From positions 9,548,001 to 9,612,000 of the forward strand of contig JBANAY010000003.1 in assembly GCA_037952775.1 (NCBI GenBank): DNA of 64,000 bases. Reading direction: 5' to 3'. Position 1 is the stretch's first letter. The number at the start of each line of letters is the position of its first letter. Source of the DNA: Clonostachys chloroleuca (taxonomy: Eukaryota > Ascomycota > Sordariomycetes > Hypocreales > Bionectriaceae). The translations under genes were made by a program, and so were the position numbers. Below are positions 1-9,693 of this stretch, one piece after another. Below the pieces are notes generated by a model. The model worked only from the letters and a program-made list of their open reading frames with translations. It was not told the origin of the DNA and searched no databases.

Positions 1-1
1 C

Positions 2-748
2 TTCACACTGGCTGACAGCCCTCTCACCACCTGGTGGCTGACCCCTGAAGAGCGACAACTTGCCCACGACCGGATGATCAAGGACACTGTTGGTCTTGAA
101 GAAAGCAAGGGAGCCCGTGCCGGATTCAAGCAGGCTATTCGTGATCCTCGTCTATGGCTCTTCTGCTTTATCCAGAATATGCACCTTTCCGCCTGCTCCT
201 TCAACAACTTCTTCCCCACCGTCGTCGGATCCCTCGGCTTCAGCAAGACCATTACTCTCGTCCTAACCTGCCCGCCTTATCTCGTCTCGGGATTCTTCGG
301 CTACGGCGCTGGTCTTTTGTCTGGCAAGTACAATGAACGCACGTGGCACATCACAGCCTGCATGGGCATGGCTCTGGTGGGCTTCATCATTTCCTGCGCG
401 ACGCTGAACACCGCCGCTCGCTATGTTTCTTGCTTCCTTTTCGCCAGTGGTGCATATGCAGTCAACTCGATGATTCTCGGGTGGGTGTCTGCTACACTAG
501 GGTCCACCCCCGAGAAGAAATCCGTCAGTTTGTCCATCGTCAACGTGGTCGCCAACGCATCATATATTTACACCGCATACCTGTATCCCTCTTCCGATGA
601 ACCCAAGTATCTTACTGGAATGGCAAGCAACGCTGCCTTTGCGACCATGACGATCGTATCCACCTGGGCTATGCGTATCTGGCTTGTCAGGGCCAACAAG
701 AAGATGGATCGTGAGGGAAATACGGACGCTACTCGTTACGCTTACTAG
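2..748 (+). CDS. MFS permease, Dal5/allantoate-permease-like, C-terminal part (5' cut by window edge)
   Basis: An open frame enters from the left edge and ends at TAG (746-748), giving about 248 C-terminal residues of a major facilitator transporter. The start is outside the window. The PEERQLAHDRM stretch near the cut edge is the usual end of the central cytoplasmic loop in fungal Dal5-like anion:cation symporters. About five to six hydrophobic helices follow, in agreement with the second six-helix half, and then a short basic tail. The family moves small organic anions such as allantoate, vitamins or amides across the plasma membrane; the substrate cannot be told here. No intron is needed in the visible part. 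Alternative: another MFS subfamily, but the loop signature favours Dal5-like. Confidence 0.85.
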   Translation, partial: FTLADSPLTTWWLTPEERQLAHDRMIKDTVGLEESKGARAGFKQAIRDPRLWLFCFIQNMHLSACSFNNFFPTVVGSLGFSKTITLVLTCPPYLVSGFFGYGAGLLSGKYNERTWHITACMGMALVGFIISCATLNTAARYVSCFLFASGAYAVNSMILGWVSATLGSTPEKKSVSLSIVNVVANASYIYTAYLYPSSDEPKYLTGMASNAAFATMTIVSTWAMRIWLVRANKKMDREGNTDATRYAY

Positions 749-1680
749 CCCAGAACAGATTCGCTCATTCGGGAACATTTTCGCACCGGTTGTTTGAGGT
801 TGGTGCATAAGTGTTGGGTAAATATCCAAAGGGAAAATGGTAGTTCAAGCAGCCGATAGCAGCGGCCGGTAGCCTGCCGGCGTCTTCTACTCCTGTCATT
901 AACTATTTCAAACAAGTCATCACGACTCCCATAATGAAGCTGTATTATTAGAATCAATCCATGTCTCGTTAAATATCTATTAGATAATATAGGAGTTACA
1001 CCTGTGAAAGATCTATAATGGCCGCAGACTAAACGTTTGTTTACTTGGAAGTTTGCGTGCCAAACGTGATCAGCTGGCTGGATGGGTGTATTGGCAATGA
1101 TGGTATTACTAGTGTTGTCCGTATTGGTGTGAGTAATTCGTTACGCCGTGATGTCTAAACTAGGAGGTTGAAGATATGAACAAGGTGCCTTGCAAGGCTA
1201 AAATCAGTTGACTAACTGGATGCGGAATTCTAAACGATGCTTATGGGATAAGCGTTGGTTGATACGTTCATTTACAAAACCAGAACAACCCAGTCCTGCC
1301 AATTTAGCGGTACGCGCACAGGGGTGATGCTTACAAGCTACAAGTTGCAACCCAAAGTTCCACCACCTTGAGGGAGATCTTCTTGGAAGAAATAAATTTC
1401 TACACGTGCTGAAGACATCACAGATACAGATCTCATTTTAATGGGCCGAGGAGAAGCAAAGAATCATCCAGCAATTTTAACGATGGTCGTCTCAACCAAA
1501 AGCAAGGCAGACAGCTTACCAGGTTCGCGGCACAACTCGCAGGATCATCGCCACATCCATGCGAGGCTTGGCAAATGTAACCCCCCAGCTTAGCAGACAG
1601 CTGCCTACAAAAACGGTGACACCTCTCTCTTCCGTCCGCTCGCCAAACTCGACTCATTTCTTCCGTCTAGCACAGAAAAG
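749..1680. other. Intergenic region, no gene seen
   Basis: This stretch separates the permease 3' end from the next gene start. Its middle is rather AT-rich. No long frame with protein-like composition or splice continuity is visible. The last 150 bases are probably the promoter and 5' leader of the gene at 1681. Confidence 0.5.
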
Positions 1681-2671
1681 ATGCCTTCAAGCGAATTTTT
1701 CGGCTACACACTTACCAATCTGGGACCACTGACCACGACGTTTACGGCCCCATCGTCATGTGCGACTAACAGTGACAACCTAGTATGGTATTCGCGCTTT
1801 GACTCGACCGTGACGGGAATAGGAAGAGACAGGTATCTTGGCCAGGAGACATGTAGAGATGGAGTGACACGCGGTGCTTGCGCACCGTCCGGCGAGGCTA
1901 TCGACAAACTTGTATCAGCATCTCCATCATCCAGTAACATCTGGTATCACTCACCGGGAATCGCCTGCCCTAGTGGTTGGACAACCGCCGGCACTCTTAA
2001 AGGCGGTGCAGAACCAACGGGCTCTGGTATATTCAATCAAGAAGCAATCACACCGTGGGGAAACGAGAGTTCTTACCAGGCCATCTTCCTTCCCCAACTG
2101 TTCGCAAATGCGCTTGGCAATGATGAAGCAATGGCTATGTGCTGCCCAAGGTTAGTTTGAACTCTTTCTCGATTATTTGCATAAAAGTCGATAGCCATCA
2201 TCTTGCCAGTACCAGGCAACTTGACTGACCTCGAGATCTAGTGGTTGGGTAGCCGAACCACTCGGTGGATCATGCTCATCCTCAATCGGCAATCTCGGTT
2301 CAGTATCGCAATCAACTGCTTGTCACAAGTACTGGACCGACTTGGATGTTGATGATGTGTATGTGACATCGTATGCTGGAAAGACATGGGATCCGCCTCT
2401 CAGATCACAATCCCCCATCACCGAAGAACCCATCACCGCTACGAGGACTTTAGTCAACACTGAAACCGGAACGTTCGTTCGTTACGAAACAGACAGTATT
2501 TACTTAGCCACGCAAACAGGAGGCTTACTCATGGTCTACAAAGAGGCCGAACTAAACGCATCAAAGGGGGACGATGGGAAAGGGGCAGGAAGCGTGAGCA
2601 GAGTCGGGATTGTCTTACCAATGCTTTCTGTGGCGCTCTCCCTGTTCTTGGGTCCAGGACTAGCACTATGA
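1681..2671 (+). CDS. Cys-rich fungal protein with C-terminal membrane anchor, unknown function
   Basis: Two exons, 1681-2150 and 2242-2671, give 299 residues. The intron starts GTTAGT, ends CTAG, and restores a CCPSGW motif across the junction. This Cys-Cys-Pro-Ser-Gly arrangement recurs in ascomycete surface proteins of unknown role. The body is rich in Ser, Thr and Gly with paired cysteines. The C-terminus has a charged patch (KGDDGK) followed by one hydrophobic segment of about 20 residues, which fits a single transmembrane helix or a GPI-anchoring tail. No clear N-terminal signal peptide is seen from this start, so a missed upstream exon is possible. Surface location is inferred; the biochemical role is not known. 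Confidence 0.7.
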
Positions 2672-2957
2672 GTATGGTGCCATGAGAAGACATATTTTAT
2701 GATTATCAAGACCTATATATTTCAAGCTCTTATTCCACTGCATTCTCCCATGTGGCCCAGCTTATCAAAGAACGTGAGCTAAAAACAGCACTGTTTCCAA
2801 AAGCGAGCCAAGGTGAAAGGACAATCGTATGTGAACTTGGCCGATTCAATATCCAAAACTCGCATCGCATTTCATATGATGACTCATAGGGACATGAATT
2901 TGCACGAAACCTTGGGCCATCATTTATACCTCAAACATTGTCAACTCGGGACACACG

Positions 2958-3775
2958 CTAAGTTAGCTTCCCTCCTGCCAGAAGCTCTGATGCGGCCTTT
3001 TTCACAGCTTGCATGGCAATAGCATGAAGGCTTGGTCCTACGCTGATCCTCGCGACTCCTTTCTCCGCCAACTCAGCTGTGGACAACGCGTCTGGTTTCA
3101 TCGATGCCTTCACCGCGATCCTACCACCAAGTTTCTCCACGAGGGTTGATACTTCTGCATCTCTCAGACCACGCCCGGAGCCGCCCCAGAAAAACACGGT
3201 GGTGGCGCCGGCCTCAAGGTATGCTTTTCCACGAGCAACAGCTTCCTCCATGAGAGAATCTTGTGGGAGGTAGGCCGAGCTCGGGGGTAGAAGGCGTCGC
3301 ACCGGGCATTGAGGACAAAGTCGGGACAGCCCGCATCTGCAGCTGCCTTCAGCGCCACCTTCAGCCGCCCAACCTGCTCCTCAATACCGTAGAACGCGCC
3401 TGTTTCTGGGTGAGTGTCCTCGATATTGGCTCCCACAGCGCCGGCTTTGATCGTCGCAGTCACAGCCTCGGAAATGCGGGAACCGTATCCATCCTGGAGG
3501 TCGGTGGAAAGTGGTAGGCCTGCTTTGGCGGCGACAGGCGCAAGCCTAGCGATGGCTTCAAGGTTCTGGTCGTAAGTGAGCTGCTCGTCCGGGATCCCCA
3601 AGGTCGCTGCAATAGCGTACGATGCGGTAGCAATGGCCTTCACGGGCCTGTTTTCTTCGGTATTCAGAGAAATGAGTGCGTTAAGGGATGAGATGTCCCA
3701 CACATTTGGAATGATGAGGGGCCGCGAAGGGACGTGTAATTCCTTCAGAGTCTTCGCAGTATTATTGGAAGCCAT
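2958..3775 (-). pseudogene. PEP mutase / isocitrate-lyase superfamily enzyme, interrupted by a frame change
   Basis: The minus strand encodes an N-terminal part from 3775 with IIPNVWD, STDLQDGYG and IEDT motifs. These are the TIM-barrel and metal-binding signatures of the phosphoenolpyruvate mutase / carboxyphosphonoenolpyruvate mutase / isocitrate lyase superfamily. Just after LNARCDA (about 3290) the frame no longer makes family-like protein. The C-terminal part (EEAVARGKAYLEAGATTVFFWGG to the stop at 2958) continues in another frame. The offset equals a loss of one base near 3290, and no GT...AG intron of usable size lies there. Together the halves give about 270 residues, the normal family length. 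Either the gene is a recent pseudogene or the assembly lacks one base. In fungi such proteins are usually C-C bond lyases of unknown substrate. Confidence 0.7.
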
Positions 3776-4613
3776 TGTCTAGTGGAATGTTCGCTGGATA
3801 TTGGTGTTGAAGAGTTGAAATCTTTGCGGATGACGATCTCGGATGATAGATCTATGAAGTGAGTCACGCTGGATTCACGCTGGAGACAACTAAGGCGTGA
3901 ATGACACTCTCCCCGCACCATCAACGGCACACGCTCTCCACGTTTCCCCAAGCGCTTGAATACTCGTAAGCTAGTGCAGCAGGTTTCCAATTACCAGAAG
4001 CCGCAGCTAACCGATGAGGAATTAAAGCTACCCGCAGGGAGGGAGATGCTCTAGCAATGAGTTAGGTGTTCTCAAGAATGCAATCTTCGGCTCACGCTCA
4101 GGATTCCTTGCCAAGTGCTGAAGGGGCAATTGATTCATTTACAAGCTGAACTACATTGCCAAGCTGCGTCCTTCCGTTGCAGCCAACATGCCGCACCGAA
4201 CCGCGATTATCCGATGCCGACGCTTCAACTAACCAAGCGCATGCAGTAGCTATTGCCAGACACTGGTACAGTGAGAGAAGAATCAATGGTAAATGCTCAC
4301 GGTTCATTTCAGTTAAAATTAAAGAGAAAAAAAAATTAAATTTTTAGAACGAGAACATTAGATGTCAGTATCACCTAGGTCTCAGCTGATTTCAGGGTAC
4401 TCGTATGTCTTCGTTAGATGTCACATTTGCTATGTAGTTAAATACCCCCCTGGGGAAAAAAAGTAAATGAGGTGTACATCTGGTGTAGCTCGACGCCTCC
4501 TGCGATATGTGAATTCCCCCAAAGAAGGGGCTGGCAAAGAACTAAGCCAAAGCCTGATCCAGCTCCAACATCCAGCACTTCCATCTAGTCATCCATTCTC
4601 AGAAATGAGAATA
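3776..4613. other. Intergenic region with A-rich tract
   Basis: The spacer lies between the broken PEP-mutase-like gene (its 5' side) and the 3' end of the short-chain reductase. It contains an A-rich tract with a run of nine A near 4328. Small frames here lack any recognisable composition or splice continuity. No RNA gene was recognised. Confidence 0.45.
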
Positions 4614-5591
4614 TCAGATGCGTTTCTTGTGCTCTTCTTCCAAACGTTGACTGAAAGGCTTCAGGTTTAGAACGATCTGATCCTGTATTTTAACGTTGTT
4701 AGAAGGACACTGCTGACGTCTCAACAAAATGTGACTTACGACAAAACGTTGCGGTAGGAGCCACAATGCTGTGCGAATTATTCGTACACCACCGCCGACC
4801 CAGTGCTTTCCTGTCGCTCCCTTGACCACCAAATGTAAGACCTCCTGAGCAAATACTGGCGGTTCCACGCCATAGGGATTTTGCTCAGGCTTGTCCTCGA
4901 TTATGTCTTTGATACTCAGGTAGTATGAGTTTTCGGGGAACGCTAGTGTCTGAAGATTGGCGAAGAAATTAGTAGCAATTCCTCCTGTAATGAGAGTTAT
5001 AACTCGCACGCCCAGAGGGGCCATCTCTAGACGCCAGGTTTCACTCGCTTGGATCAAGGCTGCCTTGGTCGCGTTGTAAATGCCTGTCGAGAAATTTAGT
5101 CACAACACGATCCAATTATGGCAGCTCCATCCTGCAGACTTACTAGAGAATGCAAAGGGTATAGTCCCTCCAACAGATGAGTTGTTCACTACACAGCCGT
5201 TGGCTTCGACGAGCATCGTGCTGAAAGCCTGCATCATAGCCAGTACGCTAAAGAAGTTGAGATCGAAGAGCTTCTTGGCTTCTTCTATGGACTGATCTAG
5301 GCCGGGACTTGTGAGTCCCAAACCAGCATTGTTAATTAACACATGTAGAACTTTTGTCTTTTGCCGGACTGATTCCAAGGCTGCAGAGATGGACTCGGCA
5401 GATGTTACGTCGAGCGTCAGAACCGTAACGTTCGGTGCACTATGCAGAGATTCTGGAATCTTAGAAGGTGACCGAGCAGTTGCGAAGACGTGATAGCCCT
5501 TGTTCATGAAGGCCTCTGCAAGGGCGGCACCGACTCCACCGGCAGAGCAGCCCGTGACAAGACAGGTCTTCAGTGTAGCGTCCATTATCAT
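4614..5591 (-). CDS. Short-chain dehydrogenase/reductase, AYR1-like (1-acyldihydroxyacetone-phosphate reductase type)
   Basis: Three exons on the minus strand, 5144-5591, 4740-5083 and 4614-4682, give 286 residues. The Rossmann motif is TGCSAGGVG (residues 13-21), followed by INNAG, a serine-rich catalytic strand (NNSS), and YNATK, the Tyr-x3-Lys catalytic pair, which is rebuilt exactly across the first intron (GTAAGT...ACAG). The second intron is 57 nt and a multiple of three, but it has a good donor and a TTCTAAC branch site, so it is probably real. The TGCSAGGVG form is typical of the AYR1 group, which reduces acyl-dihydroxyacetone phosphate or other ketones with NADPH at lipid membranes. 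It lies divergent from the Zn2Cys6 regulator at 6018, which suggests shared control. Confidence 0.85.
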
Positions 5592-6017
5592 TGATGTGAT
5601 GAAAGAAATACCAAAGTGAGATGAAAATCATTGTATCATGAAACTCGAATCAACAGAGGTGTTGGCTCGCTTAAATACCTACCCAGCCGTGGCCATATCG
5701 TCCTCTGTGACCTTACATCCCGTAAATCCACCAAAGTAATCAAGTAACTCGGCACCAAACTACGGCAGCCTAGTCCGTATGGAGTACGAGTAATACTGAG
5801 TACGTTACTCCGTAGAACAACTAGATGGCAGGTCCTCTCGCTTATGATTGGCTGCGGACTCCGGACAGAGAAAAGATGATTGGCTGTCGAACTCCGGAAG
5901 CCTCAGCTGTCATCAATCGTCACACTCTTACCATCAATCCTCAAATTTTCTGTTTTATTCATACAACCCCCATTTCCACTTCGTGCGCTCCGATTTGACG
6001 ATAACACCGAAATCCTC
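5592..6017. promoter_or_regulatory. Divergent promoter between reductase and Zn2Cys6 regulator
   Basis: This 426-bp region serves two gene starts pointing away from each other. It holds a direct duplication at 5844-5865 and 5876-5898. Each copy has ATTGGCTG (an inverted CCAAT box) followed by CTCCGGA, which contains the palindrome TCCGGA. It also holds a TTACTCCGTA element at 5805-5814 within a region of GTAC/AGTAC repeats. The duplicated CCAAT plus TCCGGA unit resembles a composite site for the CCAAT-binding complex and a second factor. Function is inferred from position and repetition only. Confidence 0.5.
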
Positions 6018-7892
6018 ATGCCTAAGAGCCGGGCCAAATCTTGCGCCCAATGCCGCGCCGCAAAAACCCGCTGCTCCTTGTCAATCCCATGCTCACGATG
6101 CACAAATCGAAGTCTTGATTGCCAGTATCTGCCTACACAAAGGCCTGCCGACTCTCGAAGAGTTCGGAGTCTTACTTTAAGGCCTTTACTTTCTCGTACA
6201 TCTAGCGCTCCGAATTTCCCGCATAGCGGAGGGGTTGATGAGCCAATATTGAACCATCAGCTTACATCACTTGCCGATCCTGTTGTGACAGGCGCACAGA
6301 AGGGGCTGGTGAAGAAGTCCGTCGGTTTTGACTCAAGTTTGGATGTGGGACCTTCCAATGCAGAGATGGCCCCTTTGTTGGGGACAGGTCCCAGGATACT
6401 GGACTTGTCAATGATTTTGAGTTCTACATCACCCCTTTATGCCTCGCCTACAATGTCCCTACCACTCTTTTCCAACTCCTCTGGATCAGGGAAGTCTGAT
6501 ACAAGTGGTTTCACAACCGGCATTGACTTCCCACCACCTCTTGCTGCTCTATCTGAGACGCCAAGCATGTCCTATCCGGTCATGTTGGCAGTGCAGAACC
6601 CGCTAAGCTCGGAGCCGACCCTAGGTGATTTGGACATTTCTAACTGCTTATCGACATTATACCCCCCAGACTTCGCTTTTACACCTTCAAGGTTCAGCTC
6701 TGATCGGCCCAACTTGCCATTCCTACCGAACCCCAGCCATATAGGTCTCGGGTTTCCCACAAGTCCAGAAATAGCCAAGTCTGGACTCAGCTCAAACCTC
6801 TCGGTTCGTGCGAGATCATTTCAGCAAGGCTCTCTAACGGGTAAAATGCTGTTGAGCCAGGTAATTGACTATTCGCGCTTGTTCTCGGAAGGGAAACATA
6901 TGCCACCTTTCATTTACCCCCCATGCCGGCTCAGTCCAGGGATGGAGTGCCCTTCAGGCAAACATCACACCTGCCTGCCTCCGATATTAACCGTTTGTAC
7001 CCACCTAAGTCGCATGTTTTACTCCCGAACTCCAGGAAGTACACACTTCGTCGTGCAGCAAATATACGTGCACTTACACCAACTCAACTCCGAGGTAAGA
7101 CCTTTCTTGCATCAGAGTGCAACAACTGCGATATTGAACCATGCCAGTACGAAAACTACGACCAAGAGAAAATGTTGCAGTCTTTGCAAGGAGCAGTGAT
7201 TTACGGCCTACTCTGTTCTCAATGCCCAGACATCGTATCGGATGCCGATGCAGCTTGGCTAGTATCAATCACCGAGGTAAGGTTTCTTCTGGGTGTCACT
7301 TCATAGAACAAGAGCACACCTAACACGAACGCGCATTATTAGAAGTTTTCTCGGACACTATATGGCCAAAACTATTCGCTTCTTAGTGTAGATTATATCT
7401 GCTCGTCACGGAGTGGCTGGGCATTCATGGAGAGCATAAGACGGTATGTGTGCTACTTATGGGCTGGCTTGCTTGATATCAAAGTTCGGACAGTTAATCA
7501 GGCAAAGCAGAGTCGGTTGCCTTCTTTATTTGATCGATTTACTATTCCATGTCGACGCTCGAACTCCCTCGAGAGGGGATTGTCCTGAATTTGTTGACTT
7601 GCCGCTGCCTTCAGCCCGCGGACTGTGGCAGCCGATGTGCCATGAAGATTGGAAAAAGCGATATGAAGAGGACATTCATTCAAGGAAGTTAAAAGGAACA
7701 CGGCAATTAACTATGGGAGATCTTTTTATGTTAAAGAAGTCTGGAATCAATAGTGATCAAGTGTTCCAGTCAACAAAGGATAGTATCACGGAAGAGATCA
7801 GCGAATGGGTCAAGGAGGTGGACGACTTTTCCATGCTTTTGTGGCTGGCCTTTACACTAGAAGGAGGCGGACAAGCAATAATAGACAAGTAA
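6018..7892 (+). CDS. Zn2Cys6 fungal transcription factor
   Basis: Four exons are proposed: 6018-7094, 7148-7276, 7343-7443 and 7511-7892, giving about 562 residues. The start is the ATG just before the zinc cluster. Cysteines at residues 9, 12, 19, 25, 28 and 35 form the CX2CX6CX5CX2CX6C binuclear cluster, and a basic linker follows. Residues of about 50-280 are Ser/Pro-rich and probably unstructured. A C-terminal regulatory region begins near FIYPPCRLSP. Introns have GTAAG or GTATG donors; the third acceptor may instead be at 7502, adding three residues. It is divergent from the AYR1-like reductase, so local regulation is plausible. The target pathway is unknown. Confidence 0.85.
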
Positions 7893-8349
7893 GAGTAGCT
7901 TTTAGCTCTTTTAAAGTGAATTATAGTGGTGTTTCAACCATCGATCTTCTAATGGTAAATCTTGTGAAAGCGTTCGGAACTCTTGCCGACTTCATTTTGA
8001 TATTTTAAGTATCTCAAAGTTAGGAGCCCAGGATTCAGGCCAATAGCAAGCGAAAATTGTCTTAGACAGCAGACTCCATCTATATTCCTACATGCGGGAG
8101 GGGAGTAGCCAAAGACGCGCCCTTCGCTGGATCAGTGGGTTCATTGCGTCTATCTCGTTAAAGCTCATTGTATTCTCTCTCCCTCTTCCTGTAAACTGCA
8201 CAAATTTTATATTTTAATACTCGATCTAAGCAATGAATTAAAATGAGCTGTTCAACTACAAATCACACAATCTAACAACCTTTCAACGCCGTCATTGTAT
8301 GTCCTGCAGATCCGTCTCCTTTTAAAAAATCCTACGTCAATTTTGAAGA
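7893..8349. other. Intergenic region, no gene seen
   Basis: Moderately AT-rich spacer between the regulator stop and the racemase-like gene. The last 150 bases, with a pyrimidine-rich CTCTCTCCCTCTTCC tract near 8175, probably include the racemase promoter. No other coding or RNA signal was recognised. Confidence 0.4.
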
Positions 8350-9059
8350 ATGAAGACGATTGGTGTTATTGGAGGCAGCACAACGTTCGCCACGGAGGCG
8401 TATTACAGGGCAATTAACCATGGCATATGTCAGCGATTGGGGGGCCATCATACCGCCGAGATCATCAACTCCATGGACTTTGCAAAGAGCGCGCACTTTG
8501 TGGAAAACGGCCTTTGGAAAGAGGCATCCGAATTTCTCCACTGCAAAGCTTTAAGCTTGCAAAGAGCGGGTGCGGATTTCATCATCTGTGTGTCCAACAC
8601 ATGGCACAGATGTGCAGACGAATTTATGAAAGGCATCGACATTCCGCTCCTGCACATTGTCGATCCCACTGCCGAAGCAATTGCAGAGGGAGGTTACAAA
8701 AAGGTAGCTCTGCTGGGAACTATGGCGACGATGTCCGAGCCATTTCTCAAGGAGCGCTTCGAGCAGTTTGGGCTTGAGGTAGTTGTCCCGACGACGGATG
8801 CGCAGTCGTTGATCAACAGGATCATCTTCGAAAAGCTTTTTATGGGAGAGGCCAGGGAAGAGTCGCGCACAGAGTATCTCGCGGTTGTGGATGAGCTCTA
8901 CGCGAACGGCTTCGAGACGGATTCTTGGCTGCACAGAGATAGGGCTGCTCATTAGTCAAAGCGACAGACCGAATATTTCACATGTTTGACATTCTTCCTA
9001 TACATGTACAGGCAATTGTACAACAAAGGCTGGCTGATGGTCACAGTCCCAATGACTAA
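8350..9059 (+). pseudogene. Aspartate/glutamate racemase-like gene broken by two frame changes
   Basis: The frame from 8350 gives IGVIGG at the N-terminus and a CVSNTWH motif that carries the first catalytic cysteine of the Asp/Glu/hydantoin racemase superfamily. Family-like sequence (IVDPTAEAI, LLGTMATMSEPFLKERF, IFEKLFMGEAREESR) follows. The frame leaves the family pattern at about 8920 and stops at 8955. The missing second catalytic motif, ILGCTEIGLLISQSD, lies in the next frame from 8921 but stops at 8987. The expected tail, MFDILPIHVQAIV, lies in the third frame from 8982 and ends at TAA 9057-9059. Each step is +1, and no intron fits. As read, the main product would lack the second cysteine, so no two-base racemization is expected. 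Single-base assembly errors are the alternative. Confidence 0.8.
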
Positions 9060-9168
9060 AGAGAGTCAAGGGAATGATTGCGCAACTTTGAAGGCAGGAC
9101 AGATCAATTGAGAGCTGTGAACTCCTCTCACCTTCCACACTAACTAATAGATAACTACAAGACTACCT

Positions 9169-9693
9169 TTAGAGAGGTTTGACCATAACCCAATCCTTCA
9201 ACATCGAGTTCCCTAATTTGAATGTCATTTCCCCATGCTTAAGGTAACCAGACCTGCTGTACAAACGCTCTGCATTTGGGTTGAGCTCCCATGACGCCAA
9301 CCATATATTCTTGAATCCCATCAACGCTGCCTCTTCTTCTGCCTTCAAAAGCAGCTGCTTTCCTAGCCCAAGTCCTTGGTGTTTCTCGCTAACGTAGAGT
9401 CGTTGCAATTGGATCTTGTTGTCGAGGTTGTCAATACACCTTTCTGAACTATCTCTTCTCAACTGGGCGAAGCCAAGAATTGCACTGCCTTCCGTTGCAA
9501 CAATGAAGGTTACAGCAGGATCCTCTAACTCTGCAGCGATGCTGGTGGCTGAATATGACTGCGAGAGATATATATTCAAGTCTTCACTTGGCATGAGGGC
9601 TGAGAAAGAATGTGCGAAGACGCGTGAGCCAAGTGTCGATATTTCCATGGCGTCTTCAGCCTTGCCGTGTCGTAATTGAAAGCTGGGAAGCAT
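9169..9693 (-). CDS. GNAT-family N-acetyltransferase
   Basis: A single exon of 174 residues on the minus strand. Motif A of the GCN5-related fold is clear: LQRLYVSEKHQGLGLGKQLL (near residues 95-115) contains the QxxGxG acetyl-CoA pyrophosphate loop. The preceding strand IVATEGSAILGFAQLR and the following WLASWELNPNAERLYSRSGY, with the usual Asn-x-x-Ala-x-x-x-Tyr pattern of motif B, complete the fold. Length is normal for a stand-alone fungal GNAT. The family acetylates small molecules or protein amines; the substrate is unknown. It converges with the broken racemase-like gene, with about 110 bases between them. Confidence 0.85.
   Translation of the reverse strand: MLPSFQLRHGKAEDAMEISTLGSRVFAHSFSALMPSEDLNIYLSQSYSATSIAAELEDPAVTFIVATEGSAILGFAQLRRDSSERCIDNLDNKIQLQRLYVSEKHQGLGLGKQLLLKAEEEAALMGFKNIWLASWELNPNAERLYSRSGYLKHGEMTFKLGNSMLKDWVMVKPL

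Noticed and set aside
4683..4739. Reading through the second intron of the short-chain reductase
   Set aside because: It is in frame, but GTAAGT, TTCTAAC and ACAG are all present and the insert would add an atypical 19 residues.
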